From NCBI GenBank assembly GCA_039028975.1, contig JBCCHB010000027.1:60313-124312 (forward strand): DNA of 64,000 nt. Direction: 5' to 3'. The notes under the pieces were generated by a model. That model ran no database searches. It was not told the origin of the DNA and saw only the letters and a list, made by a program, of their open reading frames with translations. The stretch comes from JAHBNG01 sp039028975 (GTDB lineage: Bacteria > Chloroflexota > Anaerolineae > Caldilineales > Caldilineaceae). The position numbers were made by a program, and so were the translations under genes. This document shows positions 15,729-25,536 of this stretch, piece by piece (within the stretch, counting starts at the first letter, position 1; each line of letters opens with the position of its first letter).

Positions 15729-17411
15729 ATGAATTACGGCCGCCTCTCTTCGATCGGACTGCCGATTCTTTTGCTGCTCATATCCGGCTGTACACCGCTA
15801 GCCCTGCAAAGCGATTCATCCGTATCTTTGGCGATTTTGCACCAAGCCCATCGTGCTTCATCCTCTTCCTGCCAAGATCGGTTTTTCCCTCACTTTCTTG
15901 ACCATATTACCTCCATTGATGGACCTGTCGTCAGGACCTTTGACAGCAATGGCGCGGGCTTGGCGATCAACGATTTGGATCGGGATGGCGATCTGGATCT
16001 GGTTTTGGCTAATCTGGCCGGCCCCAACGCGATCTTTTGGAATGAAGGGAATTTCGAGTTTCGGAAGAAGACATTCCCCATTGGCCAATCCCGGTCGGTG
16101 AGTATCGTCGATATCAATGGCGATAGCTGGCAGGATATCGTCTTTGCCCATCGTCAAACCCGTCCCCAAGTTTGGATGAACAATGGTCAATTCACAACAG
16201 ATGCAGATAGTCAAGAGGCCGGTGATGGGCAGATTGATGGATTTACCCGCCTAGAATGGTTTAGCGCCCCCCAAAAAGCCTACACCATGGCTTGGGCAGA
16301 CCTGGACGGGGATATCGACCTTGATTTTGTACTGGCCACCTATCAGACTGAGTATACACGTGTTGATCCCACCGATTTGGCCAATGGCGGCGTAGTCTAC
16401 TATGAAAATGTAGGCGATGATTTTGTGGCTACACACCTGTCAACCTTTTCGCAAGCTTTGGCTCTGATGTTGGTTGATCTCAACCAGGATGAGCGGCTGG
16501 ACATTTGGGTGGGGCATGACTTTCTGATGCCTGATCAGGTTTGGCTGCGGACAGACGACGGCTGGCAGGAATCAGTACCCTTTAAAGAAACAGCCCAAAA
16601 CACCATGAGCTTTGCGGCAGGTGATGTCAATAACGACGGTGGCGTCGAGCTATTTGCTGCCGATATGAAGCCCTTTGAGATGACAGAAGAAGTCGGGATG
16701 GCTTGGTCGTCGCTGATGGAGACGATGGAAGATCTGCCAACGGATCAACAGACTATTGCCAACGTGCTGCAAATGCCAATGGACGATGGTGATTACGAAA
16801 ATCAAGCAGAAATGCACGGGATTGACGCAACAGGATGGAGTTGGTCTGCTCAATTCGGTGACTTGGACCAGGATGGTTTTCTGGATCTCTATGTGGTGAA
16901 TGGCATGGCAGCAAAAGAGATGTTTGGTCATCTGCCCAACAGCGAACTAATCGAAGAAAATCTGGTCTTCCGCAATGACGGTACGGGACATTTCAATCCA
17001 ATACTCGATTGGGGCCTTAACGCGATGGCTGGTGGTCGCAGCATGAACATGGCCGATTTGGACGGAGACGGTGACTTGGATATTGTGGTCAACAACCTTC
17101 TGTCACCATCTGTCATCTATGAGAATCGGCTCTGTGGCGGCAACAGCCTCACCGTTGATCTCCACTGGCCCGAAAGCAAGAATACCTATGCCATTGGTGC
17201 GCAGCTTGTGCTACAGACAACGACAGGTCGAACTATGCGGGAAATTCGCACCAATAGCGGGTATTTGTCAGGCGACTCATCACAGGTTCATCTTGGTTTT
17301 CCCATAGAGAGCCGACTCATCTTCCTAGATATCCTGTGGCCGGATGGTCTAAGATCAACTCTGTTTGCGCCTCCAACAGAGGCACGGCTCTTCATCGAGC
17401 GCCAAAATTGA
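15729..17411 (+). CDS. FG-GAP/VCBS repeat lipoprotein with ASPIC/UnbV-like C-terminus
   Basis: 560 residues starting 2 bp after the permease stop. Lipoprotein signal: LPILLLLISGCTP. Repeated calcium-binding loops of the D-x-D-x-D-G type appear as DLDRDGDLDLVLA, DINGDSWQDIVFA, DLDGDIDLDFVLA, DLDQDGFLDLYVV and DLDGDGDLDIVVN, giving an integrin-like propeller. The C-terminal 100 residues (YAIGAQLVLQTTTGRTMREI, DILWPDG) match the CRTAC1/ASPIC-UnbV module. A surface-exposed calcium-dependent binding or adhesion protein, perhaps capturing polysaccharide for the transporter encoded before it. Confidence 0.82.
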   Translation: MNYGRLSSIGLPILLLLISGCTPLALQSDSSVSLAILHQAHRASSSSCQDRFFPHFLDHITSIDGPVVRTFDSNGAGLAINDLDRDGDLDLVLANLAGPNAIFWNEGNFEFRKKTFPIGQSRSVSIVDINGDSWQDIVFAHRQTRPQVWMNNGQFTTDADSQEAGDGQIDGFTRLEWFSAPQKAYTMAWADLDGDIDLDFVLATYQTEYTRVDPTDLANGGVVYYENVGDDFVATHLSTFSQALALMLVDLNQDERLDIWVGHDFLMPDQVWLRTDDGWQESVPFKETAQNTMSFAAGDVNNDGGVELFAADMKPFEMTEEVGMAWSSLMETMEDLPTDQQTIANVLQMPMDDGDYENQAEMHGIDATGWSWSAQFGDLDQDGFLDLYVVNGMAAKEMFGHLPNSELIEENLVFRNDGTGHFNPILDWGLNAMAGGRSMNMADLDGDGDLDIVVNNLLSPSVIYENRLCGGNSLTVDLHWPESKNTYAIGAQLVLQTTTGRTMREIRTNSGYLSGDSSQVHLGFPIESRLIFLDILWPDGLRSTLFAPPTEARLFIERQN

Positions 17412-17641
17412 TCTGACTGTCTGGTTCAATAAATTGAATCACGCAGATTGGAGCAGTGATGCGCCGCCAATATTGACTGGTATGAGTCACAGACGACCCC
17501 TAGTACATGATGACCTAAATAAACCTATGGTTAGACGCCACTATATGGCTTAGAAATACGGCTCTCTAACTATTGGTCTATTTGAGCCGCTATGTACTAG
17601 CCACTCACTCAACATCATCAACAACTTTTTGGGAGTCATGT

Positions 17642-17763
17642 GAGATTATCTCCGACCCTGTCATTTCGACGAGGAACGACGAGAAATCTGGCGTTAGCAA
17701 CACCTGGATCCCTCGGGTCCCTCGAGATGACAGCGGTCACATCATGAGGTGTGTGATAATCTC
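17642..17763. repeat. Dispersed repeat family R2, related copy 2
   Basis: Outer arms GAGATTATC (17642-17650) and GATAATCTC (17755-17763) enclose an inner pair CTGTCATTTCGACGAG (from 17658) and CTCGAGATGACAG (to 17733). This is the widely seen GTCATTTCGACGAG...CTCGAGATGAC interspersed palindrome. It sits in the 632-bp gap before the second PhyH gene. Confidence 0.7.
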
Positions 17764-17895
17764 TCTTTTCCACTACTTTTTGTCGATCTTGCCGTAAGGC
17801 CGTACTTGCGCCGCCCTGACTCACTTCAGGCGCAAATGTGTAGTTTCTCATTGAGTGCGTTCGCCCGAATCGATGTAGCCATACATACCCAAAAA

Positions 17896-18025
17896 GGCAA
17901 TCGCAAAAGTCACACAACTGTCCAGTGAGCACGCCCCGCGCGGAGAGTGATTCATAAAACAAGGGTCCATTATGATACGCTCTCCCTGCGGGTCTAGTAA
18001 TATGTGTGACTTTTGCGAAACTGCC
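17896..18025. mobile_element. MITE-like element with 15-bp perfect terminal inverted repeats
   Basis: About 130 bp with ends GGCA-...-CGCAAAAGTCACACA (arm 17902-17916) and its exact complement at 18003-18017, closing with TGCC at 18025. Inner pairs (CCGCGCGGAGAG with CTCTCCCTGCGG; ATTCATAA with TTATGAT) make nearly the whole element one long imperfect hairpin. It encodes nothing. It ends 18 bp before the PhyH start codon, so it forms the 5' leader or promoter region of that gene. A non-autonomous transposon remnant is the best explanation; a structured leader RNA is the alternative. Confidence 0.6.
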
Positions 18026-18043
18026 AAAAAAGGATAATTTTAA

Positions 18044-18820
18044 ATGAATCAACCCAATAACGCTACCGGCCTTAGTCCGGAACGAAAGGCATTCTACCAA
18101 GAAAACGGCTATGTGGTATTGCCAGGCGTATTTAGCCCACAAGAGTGCCAAACCTTTGTCCAACACGTGGAAGATCTGCGTGATGGTCGCAAAACGCTGG
18201 ATGGATTTAAGCAGGCATCCAATTACGGCTTCCGTTCGTTCAATCAGCATCTGTACGATCCAACCGCCTTAGCACTATTAATTGATCCGCGTTTGCGCCA
18301 ACCGTTGGCCGATTGCTTTGAAGATGAAGCGGAAGCGATCCAGACTATGCATTTCTTCGAAGGCTCTGAACATCCCTGGCATCAGGACCAATACTATTTG
18401 CCTGACTGCATGTCCGCCTGGATTGCGCTGGTCGATGTCGATGATGGCAATGGGCCGTTGGGCGTTCAACCGGGTTCTCACAAGGGTCGGCTAATCACCA
18501 AGCAGGACGTTCCCCTGAACCAGCCCGACTCGGACGAAACCTATGAGGAGCAGCAAACCAACCGCTATTTCCCGCAAGTCCAGCAGGTCTTTGACAAAAA
18601 CGGCACGGATCGCGCTCAGATTCTGGTGAACCAGGGCGATGTCGTTCTCTTTAACGGGCGGCTGATCCACAGCGGTATGCCCGTCAAAGAGCCAGGTCGC
18701 TCTCGGCATGCACTAGCCTGTCACTACATCCCTTATCACTCCGAAAACTGGGATCGAGACTGGCCGCGCATTTCATTTGATGGAACGCAAAGGGTTCACT
18801 TTACGGCACTGTCCCGCTAA
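18044..18820 (+). CDS. Phytanoyl-CoA dioxygenase (PhyH) family protein
   Basis: 258 residues, Fe(II)/2-oxoglutarate oxygenase. The triad is H113 and D115 (WHQDQYY) with H209 (LIHSGMP) and R219/R221 downstream. YVVLPGVFSPQECQ, ALVDVDDGNGPLGVQPGSHKG and QGDVVLFNGRLIHSG are classic PhyH core strands. It stands alone on the plus strand behind the MITE-like hairpin, with AAAGGA as ribosome site. The substrate is unknown. It is closer to ectoine/phytanoyl-type enzymes than the copy at 1.9 kb, judged only by the WHQD motif. Confidence 0.88.
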   Translation: MNQPNNATGLSPERKAFYQENGYVVLPGVFSPQECQTFVQHVEDLRDGRKTLDGFKQASNYGFRSFNQHLYDPTALALLIDPRLRQPLADCFEDEAEAIQTMHFFEGSEHPWHQDQYYLPDCMSAWIALVDVDDGNGPLGVQPGSHKGRLITKQDVPLNQPDSDETYEEQQTNRYFPQVQQVFDKNGTDRAQILVNQGDVVLFNGRLIHSGMPVKEPGRSRHALACHYIPYHSENWDRDWPRISFDGTQRVHFTALSR

Positions 18821-18997
18821 GAAGAAATGTGAATAGATGTGACATGTTTAAGCCGCTCGCCTGAATTTGGGGTAGTACAATGTGAACATATTTGTCACGG
18901 AAACAAATCGTTTCTACAATAAAAATGGATGTATCGTTGTCCATGGCATGTTTCCCACTAAAAAACGCCCTTTGAATTGCAATTTGAACGAACTTTC

Positions 18998-19135
18998 ATG
19001 ACTGCTAGCAACATCACCACCGACGCCAGCCGCGTCCTCATCGCCGATCGCTACATCAAAGACATCAAGATCATTCCGCAGACGCGCTCGGTCACGGACG
19101 AACTAGCGGATGAGGTGAAGCTGGCCGAGACATAA
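18998..19135 (+). CDS. 45-residue protein directly upstream of the nSTAND gene
   Basis: An ATG-started frame of 45 residues, with segments RVLIADRYIKDIKIIPQTRS and VTDELADEVKLAET, ends 7 bp before the nSTAND start. Codon use (GCC, CGC, ATC, GTC rich) looks coding and unlike the AT-rich upstream DNA. The tight spacing suggests an operon. No family is recognised; it is charged, with one probable helix at the end. It may be a partner or remnant of a larger effector of the conflict system. Confidence 0.5.
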   Translation: MTASNITTDASRVLIADRYIKDIKIIPQTRSVTDELADEVKLAET

Positions 19136-19142
19136 CGGAATC

Positions 19143-22100
19143 ATGACAGACACGACCATCAACGTCGGTGGAGACAATCGGGGTGAAATCGCCGGCCGCG
19201 ATATTAATAAAACGATCATTTACAAAGGCGACCAAGCCTACGATGTGCGCGGGCTAGCAAACCCCTATCTAGGTCTAGCAGCTTTTACCTACTCAGAACG
19301 CGACCGCTACGCTGGCCGAGAAGACGAGATTGAGCAAGCTGTCCAGCGATTAACTGCACCCGGCAGCCAACGCGTTCTGCTCTTTGTTACCGGTGCCAGC
19401 GGGAGTGGAAAATCTTCCTTTGCCCAGGCAGGCTTGGTACCGGCGCTGGAGAAACACTACCATGAACAGAATTTTACCCTTCGTCGGGCTGTTTTCCGAC
19501 CCGGGGACAGTCCGTTGGCAGGATTGACCCAGGCATTGCGCACCCTCAATATCCCAGTTGATGGTATTTTTGAGCCAGCCGCGGTGTACCAGCTTGCACC
19601 GTCTCCTCGGCCACTGGATGCGAATCAGATATCAGTTTTGATTATCGACCAGTTTGAAGAGGTCTTTCGACCATCAAATGCCAACCAGCTCGAGACTTTC
19701 TTCCAGATATTGGTTGATCTACTCCCTTTCAGAGAGAGCCTGCTGCACGTATTGGTGACTATGCGGACGGACTACTTGCCGGATTTATTTGCGCATCAGG
19801 CGCTGCACGAGATCGCCAAAATCGGTATCGAACTACGCGAGATGAGTGAAGATGAGCTAAAACAGGCCATCCAGCGTCCAATCCATGCCATGCATCCTGA
19901 CGCAGGCAAGCGCTTTCAGAGCGCGCTTCTCAATCAAGTGGCCGCGGATGCAGCGAAAGACTCAGCGTTCTTGCCCTTGCTCCAGGTGACGCTAGAGGAG
20001 CTGTGGGGTAACGGCATTCTCACTGCAGACTACTACGAAGATTTGACCGATGCTATCAGCAAACGGGCAGACAGAATCTACCAGTACAAGCAGACACCAG
20101 AAGGCCGTGAGGAAGTGCGTAGCCAGGCGGAACAGCAAGTTCTGCTCGACAGTTTTTTGGATTTGGTTGCCGTTTCGTTGGATGAGGAAGTACCACGCGA
20201 TGTGCGCCGTACTCGCCGCCTCCATGATGTGACGAGAGGAAGCCAGCAAGCCGAAACGTTGATTCAAGAGCTGGCCACAGCCCGCCTTCTGACCACAGAC
20301 GACAAAGATCTGGACGGCAGCGGTCAAGAGGTCGAGACGGTTGATATTATCCATGAATCGCTGATCAACAACTGGTCCCGTTTGAGCAACGCCATTGAGG
20401 AGCAACGCAAACAACTGCAAACGAGACGCCGCTTTGAATTGCGCTTGCTCGACTGGGTAGAGGATGAGAAGAGGCCAGAGCTTCTGCTTAGTGGTGTTCA
20501 GCTTGAGGAGGCGGTTGAACTAAAAGATGCTGGGGACGTTGCCGTTCAGCCTTTGGAGGCCCGGGCATTTGTTGAACAGAGCATTCAGGAGCGAGATCGA
20601 ATCCGCAATCGTAATCTACGGAATGTCACAGCAGTTGCAATTATACTTGCTCTTTTACTTGGTGTCACCTCTTACTTGGGTGTCAGATTCCAGAGTGCAT
20701 CAACAAAAGCAGAACAAGAGGCCAATAAAAATCTCGTACAAAGCATCCTCTTTGATGTGTTGGACACAGATGACGCTGAGTTGCGCTTGCGGCTAGCCAT
20801 GGAATCCATATTGGTTTCACGAGATCAAGGTGTGCAGCCTTTGCCGGAATCCCTGCGTGAATTGCTCCATGCATACACTAAGGCCCCCATCCAGAGTATA
20901 AGTACAACTGATGATCCGATACTGAATGTCGGAGACTTAGCGTTCGATCCCAGTGGTCGGTGGATTGCATTGCAGAAAGGCAGTAATCCAGGAACAGGTC
21001 GACTTTATGACCGTGTCAATAAGGAAATCGTTTCTCTATCAGAGAGATTCAACAACGTCAACTATTTTCACTTTCTATCAGAAGAGAATCTGATTATTGT
21101 TCGTGAATGGCCCAACATTCATCTCCTGGACAAAGATACGCTGGCCCTTCACTGTTCTCTGCCATCCGAAGAGAAGTTGCTCTATTATCAAACCCACAGC
21201 ACTGAAGCGATGCTCATGGTGACAGCCGACGGTACAACGCTACAGCTATGGAGAATGTTTGACTGTACAGAAACAGCACGCGTTCCCTTTGATATTCCCT
21301 CCATTGATCTCTCGACGGGAGAAACAGACCTATTTTTTAATGCCAAGCAGACCCAACTCATTGCCATTTTGGATGATGCACTCTATCGATGGGACATTTC
21401 ATCGTCTGGGTTGCTTACGGCTCAGGAACCCCTAATAGCAGATAGACTCATTATCAACAAAGAGAAGACGAAGCTGCTTCTATTTGATTCGGGCGATTTT
21501 CACTTGCTTGACATGGAAAATGGGCAAATTATCCCCACCAGATTAGACCCGGCAAAGGTGAGAGGAAACGGAATTCTTAGCGGCGATGGCCAACGTTTGT
21601 GGAGCCGTACATCACGCCGACCCTATGTGTTAACCCAATGGGATTCCATAGATGGTACGGAACTGAATAAGATCGAGCTAGAAACCCGTCCAGACCGCGT
21701 AACCCGCGCGGTAGGAGAGAATGAAGATTGGCTGTTAATCTGGCACGACCAGCAGGTTCGCCTCTATTCAATGGATAGTGGCGAGCTATTCCGGTTCTTG
21801 CCAGGATATCGAGGTGCAGCTCAAGTCAAAGATGCAGAAGTGAATTCCAGTGGTGAGTGGCTGCTTATTGAATTAACCAACCATCTTGGGCAAGATGTCA
21901 TCGAATTATGGGCAATTGAGCGGAATGTGCAAATGGCTGAGTATGGATTTGGGACCAGTTTCTTAGCCCCAATTCAATTTTCCCCGGACAACCAATTGAT
22001 CGCGACCTTGGGCGTTGACCCAGCATTAGAGACAAGCCTATTGCGCATCTGGGAACTTCCGGATGAACTGGATGTCGTCGACATTTTCCAGGAAGATGAA

Positions 22101-23372
22101 TCGATCATTGCACTTGCCGAAACCCAAGCAGATGGCTTATGGCTGATGAATGCGGTCAATAGAGAATCCCTTACCAACGCACCAATATCCGCCCAGGTAG
22201 TCGATTTCCCCAAACCGAGCCAGAATTTTGGTTTCGTCGTTGATCATCATTGCAATGAGAGTTGGAGTGAGTGTACGCTTTCTATATGGGATGATTTACA
22301 AAATGCCTCGCAACCCCTGTACACACATACTTGTCGTGATGAAGGCGATGATGAAGGCGATGAGCAAGGAGTCGCTTGCCCTCTCAACGACGACTTTATT
22401 GAACTTAGTATTGATAGCAGTGGTCGCCGGATAGCCTTCAGGGGGTATTATGGTGATGGATCGAATGAGTCCTTTGACGGGAATGGCGTGGCAATTTGGG
22501 ATCTGGCAATGCCTGCTCGTCTAACGTATCTTCCTCACCAGGATTTTGTGGAATCCGTGGCATTTAGCCCTACTGAACCACTATTGGCAACCATGGATGC
22601 GCGCGCGACCGTCACCCTTTGGGATCTAAATGATTCGACACCCGTATCTATTACCCTATCGGCAAGCGAATCAGGCTCCGCACCCTATCCTATACGGTTG
22701 GCCTTTACACTAGATGGAAAACATCTCATTTGGAATACCAGCGAGCGAGGTTTGCATCTTAAGAACATAGAGCTTTCCGATCAACTAATCAACTATCGGC
22801 CTGATGCCAATAATGGATATGCAGCTGTAATCGATTATATCCTTATGCCCGATGGAAAGCGCATTGCTATGGTTTCCCAAAACAATCTACGTTTTGTAGA
22901 CTCCACTGATAATGAGCAATTTGAGCCATTACCGGGACAACAGATTCAATTCCGGCGACTCAGCACGCTTGAGCAGACCGGCAAGGTGATAGAGATGGAA
23001 CGTGGCTCGGTAAACGACATAGCATTCGCTGACGGTGATCACCTAGAATTCAGTCCGCTAATGGCTGTGGCAAGCAGCGACGAGATCGTGCGGATTTGGC
23101 ACATACAGGCCGACAACAATCAGTTACTTATGGAAGTGCCCCATGATGTATCGGTCACACGGGTCTTATTCGCGCCCGATGGTCGCCATTTGGTCACGGT
23201 TGATGTCGAGGAAACGCTCCATACCTGGCCCATCGACTTTACCGATCCGACCAATATGTATGGACTGTGGCCCCACGTTTGTCAGCGACTTAGCCGAGAT
23301 TTCACTGATGGCGAATGGTATACCTATATGGGGGAACGTGAGCAAAGGGAGTGGATCTGTGACAAGTACTAA
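19143..23372 (+). CDS. nSTAND1-type NTPase with membrane segment and WD40-like beta-propellers
   Basis: 1409 residues. The N-terminus INVGGDNRGEIAGRDINKTII is the glycine-rich strand repeat often found ahead of bacterial STAND ATPases. The nSTAND1 domain follows, with Walker A GASGSGKSS (84-92), Walker B VLIIDQFEEVF (165-175) and a winged-helix region DIIHESLINNWSRL. A single membrane segment (about 496-515, VAIILALLLGVTSYLGV) separates it from about 880 residues of propeller repeats such as VAFSPTEPLLATMDARATVTLWDLND and VRIWHI. The propeller is the probable sensor and the STAND domain the switch that triggers a partner effector. Single-subunit conflict or defence sensors of this design are known in multicellular-type bacteria. 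No effector domain is fused, so the effector is probably encoded nearby. Confidence 0.85.
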   Translation: MTDTTINVGGDNRGEIAGRDINKTIIYKGDQAYDVRGLANPYLGLAAFTYSERDRYAGREDEIEQAVQRLTAPGSQRVLLFVTGASGSGKSSFAQAGLVPALEKHYHEQNFTLRRAVFRPGDSPLAGLTQALRTLNIPVDGIFEPAAVYQLAPSPRPLDANQISVLIIDQFEEVFRPSNANQLETFFQILVDLLPFRESLLHVLVTMRTDYLPDLFAHQALHEIAKIGIELREMSEDELKQAIQRPIHAMHPDAGKRFQSALLNQVAADAAKDSAFLPLLQVTLEELWGNGILTADYYEDLTDAISKRADRIYQYKQTPEGREEVRSQAEQQVLLDSFLDLVAVSLDEEVPRDVRRTRRLHDVTRGSQQAETLIQELATARLLTTDDKDLDGSGQEVETVDIIHESLINNWSRLSNAIEEQRKQLQTRRRFELRLLDWVEDEKRPELLLSGVQLEEAVELKDAGDVAVQPLEARAFVEQSIQERDRIRNRNLRNVTAVAIILALLLGVTSYLGVRFQSASTKAEQEANKNLVQSILFDVLDTDDAELRLRLAMESILVSRDQGVQPLPESLRELLHAYTKAPIQSISTTDDPILNVGDLAFDPSGRWIALQKGSNPGTGRLYDRVNKEIVSLSERFNNVNYFHFLSEENLIIVREWPNIHLLDKDTLALHCSLPSEEKLLYYQTHSTEAMLMVTADGTTLQLWRMFDCTETARVPFDIPSIDLSTGETDLFFNAKQTQLIAILDDALYRWDISSSGLLTAQEPLIADRLIINKEKTKLLLFDSGDFHLLDMENGQIIPTRLDPAKVRGNGILSGDGQRLWSRTSRRPYVLTQWDSIDGTELNKIELETRPDRVTRAVGENEDWLLIWHDQQVRLYSMDSGELFRFLPGYRGAAQVKDAEVNSSGEWLLIELTNHLGQDVIELWAIERNVQMAEYGFGTSFLAPIQFSPDNQLIATLGVDPALETSLLRIWELPDELDVVDIFQEDESIIALAETQADGLWLMNAVNRESLTNAPISAQVVDFPKPSQNFGFVVDHHCNESWSECTLSIWDDLQNASQPLYTHTCRDEGDDEGDEQGVACPLNDDFIELSIDSSGRRIAFRGYYGDGSNESFDGNGVAIWDLAMPARLTYLPHQDFVESVAFSPTEPLLATMDARATVTLWDLNDSTPVSITLSASESGSAPYPIRLAFTLDGKHLIWNTSERGLHLKNIELSDQLINYRPDANNGYAAVIDYILMPDGKRIAMVSQNNLRFVDSTDNEQFEPLPGQQIQFRRLSTLEQTGKVIEMERGSVNDIAFADGDHLEFSPLMAVASSDEIVRIWHIQADNNQLLMEVPHDVSVTRVLFAPDGRHLVTVDVEETLHTWPIDFTDPTNMYGLWPHVCQRLSRDFTDGEWYTYMGEREQREWICDKY

Positions 23373-23492
23373 GGGGAAAAATTTCGCCACTATCTCAACC
23401 ACCTGCGTCTCGGGCCCCACAATTACGATCAGCTAAGCTTTCAGGTTGGGGTATAGCAAAAGGAGTGCTATGACTATCAAGCCAAAAGGGTT

Positions 23493-24190
23493 CTATTCAC
23501 TTACCCAATCACTCACCTTCCGCTCACTTTGGTCAAAATTCGCACCAATCAGGGTGATGGGCTTCTGATTGAGGCGATATTTCTCGGCATATTCGGTGGT
23601 GTGGATCTGCTGAAGGGCTTCTTCTGCGCTGCCGTCTAGTTTGAACTCAAAGAGGAATATTTGTGAATCGAGTTCAATAACCGCATCAATACGCCCCTGG
23701 TTGGTCTTAACTTCGGCTTCGGTGCGCAAACCCAAGAGTTTGAAGAGTTTGAAGATGATGAAGAAGGACGAAATTGTCGCTGATAAGATCCTTCTGCCAG
23801 CGAAATGCCGTACTGAGTAGCAATCTCCTGTAGAAAAACGCTGAGCGTTTCCTGCAATTCTTCACTACTACGATTACTTTCTTGCCCAAAATCGATGCGG
23901 ATGATAGGGTGGGATTGCCAATTGTAATCGCTCTGCTCAATCCATAAACCTTGGAATAATTCCTGGTTGCCCTTGAAGATTTCGTAGAGAGTGGATATGG
24001 TCAGACTTTTGCCAAAACGGCGTGGGCGAGCCATAAAGTAGAGGCCCTTGTTATTACGAATTACTTCGTAAAGAGCCTGAGTCTTGTCTACGTACAAGAA
24101 ATCGCCTTCGATGATGTCAAGAAATGTATAGGAACTAGCCTGGATTGGGCATGAGTTTTTATCATGAGAAATAGATAGTTTGTTGGTGAG
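23493..24190 (-). pseudogene. Decayed AAA-ATPase/PD-(D/E)XK nuclease-family gene
   Basis: The N-terminal part (PIQASSYTFLDIIEGDFLYV, DKTQALYEVIRNN, FMARPRRFGKSLTISTLYEIF with Walker-like GKS) belongs to the AAA plus PDDEXK_9 family, normally over 500 residues. After about residue 130 the frame passes through a Ser/Asn run and ends; the family C-terminus continues in another frame as RIDAVIELDSQIFLFEFKLDGSAEEALQQI, the DxxI...FEFK nuclease core. The middle, about 300 residues, is missing, the start codon is lost, and the junction near 23.74 kb is a short AGAGTTTGA tandem. A deletion plus frameshift has inactivated it. Confidence 0.8.
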
Positions 24191-24468
24191 ATTCTATCAT
24201 AGGGTGAGGGCCTTTCCAATGTCGATGGGAATAGCTGACAAGCTTTTCCTGACCATCGATAGCCTCGGGTTAGGCCCTGGGTAGGTTCTGTAGAGATCTC
24301 GGTAAGGTAGAGCGTAGTATTCTAATTATAAAACTCTCCACTAGGCGAAACTCAAACCAAGATGCCTCGCTCCAAGGCACAAAGCGGCCAAGGCTTTTCT
24401 GGAGCAATCTGTAAATTCCAAAAGAACCGTTTTGCTCTCTGTTTTGGCGACTTTGCGTGAGATAAACT

Positions 24469-25536
24469 ATGCCCTGGAACAACGGCCTTACCCAACTTCA
24501 ATACGAACTCGCCGATCTTTACTTCCGTCCGGAGCAGATCCGCATGGTTGCGGTGCAGGCTGGCATTCCGGAGCGGGTGCTTGATCTGGACGGCGCGCCC
24601 ATCGTCAGCTGGCACAACATTTTGCGGGAGGCAGCCAACCGGGAGAAGGTAGAGACGCTGGTGGCAATTGCACTGGATGAGTTTCCTAAGCGAAAAGAGC
24701 GATTCGACCACATGCTCGCGCTACACCATGAAGGGACCGGGGCCTGGGCGGCCGCTTTGGCTGAATTGAATCATATGCTCTCCAAAAATTTCCGTGAGGT
24801 GTTGTTGGGTGTGGTAGTGGCCATATTGGTGGCATGGATTACCGCAGGTGCAGAAAGCTTTATCTTTCGTTATGAGTTTGTGATCCTTTTGCTTTTCCTG
24901 ATTATTCTGCTTACGCCCTTTGTTCTGCGGGCGGGGCTGACGCTAGCAAGGATCCCCGTCAGGCGTGTAACACTGGTAATCTTGTCAACTCTGCTCATGG
25001 CGGGTGAGGCTGCTCTCTTTTCTATGGTTATTGGTGGCTCTGTTCAAGCAGAGCGAACTGAACCAGAGATTGATGCAAGAGCGTATCTATCACAAGACTT
25101 AAAGCGTTCTCAATGTGATGACGAGGGATGTCAAACCCACGTATGGGTTCGCGGTGAACCTGAGGACGCCCGTGCATGGATTCAGTCTAGCGATTGGGAG
25201 AGTGATCGTGTCTTCATCCAACTTCTCGTCGAGTGGAGCAAAAAGGAGAAAATGTCTGGGTTAGAGCGCAATTACAATGGATTTATGCTCTTTACCTCTC
25301 AATACAAATGCCAATCGCCGAAGGACAACGGAACAGGGCCCCTCCTCTTACGAGGACTTGAACTTGAAGAAAGCGCCTTCCGACCTGGCAGAATCGTTCT
25401 CTCCTGGCTCATTGGTTTTGCCGAGATTCCCTATTTGGATGATCCAGACGTGACGGGTAAGGTGAAATCTATCTTGAAGAAGCACGTGGATCTCTGTTCA
25501 GCAACGAATGAAATGAGTTACGGATCCAAGCGATGA
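24469..25536 (+). CDS. EAD1-domain protein with three membrane segments
   Basis: 355 residues. Residues 1-85 form an Effector-Associated Domain 1: LTQLQYELADLYFRPEQI, VAVQAGIPERVLDLDG and WHNILREAANREKVETLV. Hydrophobic segments follow at about 108-128, 138-160 and 165-190, then a soluble C-terminal part of about 155 residues with no recognised fold. EAD1 modules mediate homotypic contacts that bring effectors to STAND or protease partners in bacterial conflict systems. The next gene, overlapping by 4 bp (ATGA), is a free-standing EAD1 with the same motif series. A membrane-acting effector or membrane anchor for the complex is inferred. Confidence 0.72.
   Translation: MPWNNGLTQLQYELADLYFRPEQIRMVAVQAGIPERVLDLDGAPIVSWHNILREAANREKVETLVAIALDEFPKRKERFDHMLALHHEGTGAWAAALAELNHMLSKNFREVLLGVVVAILVAWITAGAESFIFRYEFVILLLFLIILLTPFVLRAGLTLARIPVRRVTLVILSTLLMAGEAALFSMVIGGSVQAERTEPEIDARAYLSQDLKRSQCDDEGCQTHVWVRGEPEDARAWIQSSDWESDRVFIQLLVEWSKKEKMSGLERNYNGFMLFTSQYKCQSPKDNGTGPLLLRGLELEESAFRPGRIVLSWLIGFAEIPYLDDPDVTGKVKSILKKHVDLCSATNEMSYGSKR

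Noticed and set aside
18830..18900. GTGACA...TGTCAC pairing after the second PhyH gene
   Set aside because: Arms of only six bases with a long irregular loop; no terminator T-run, so not listed as a feature.
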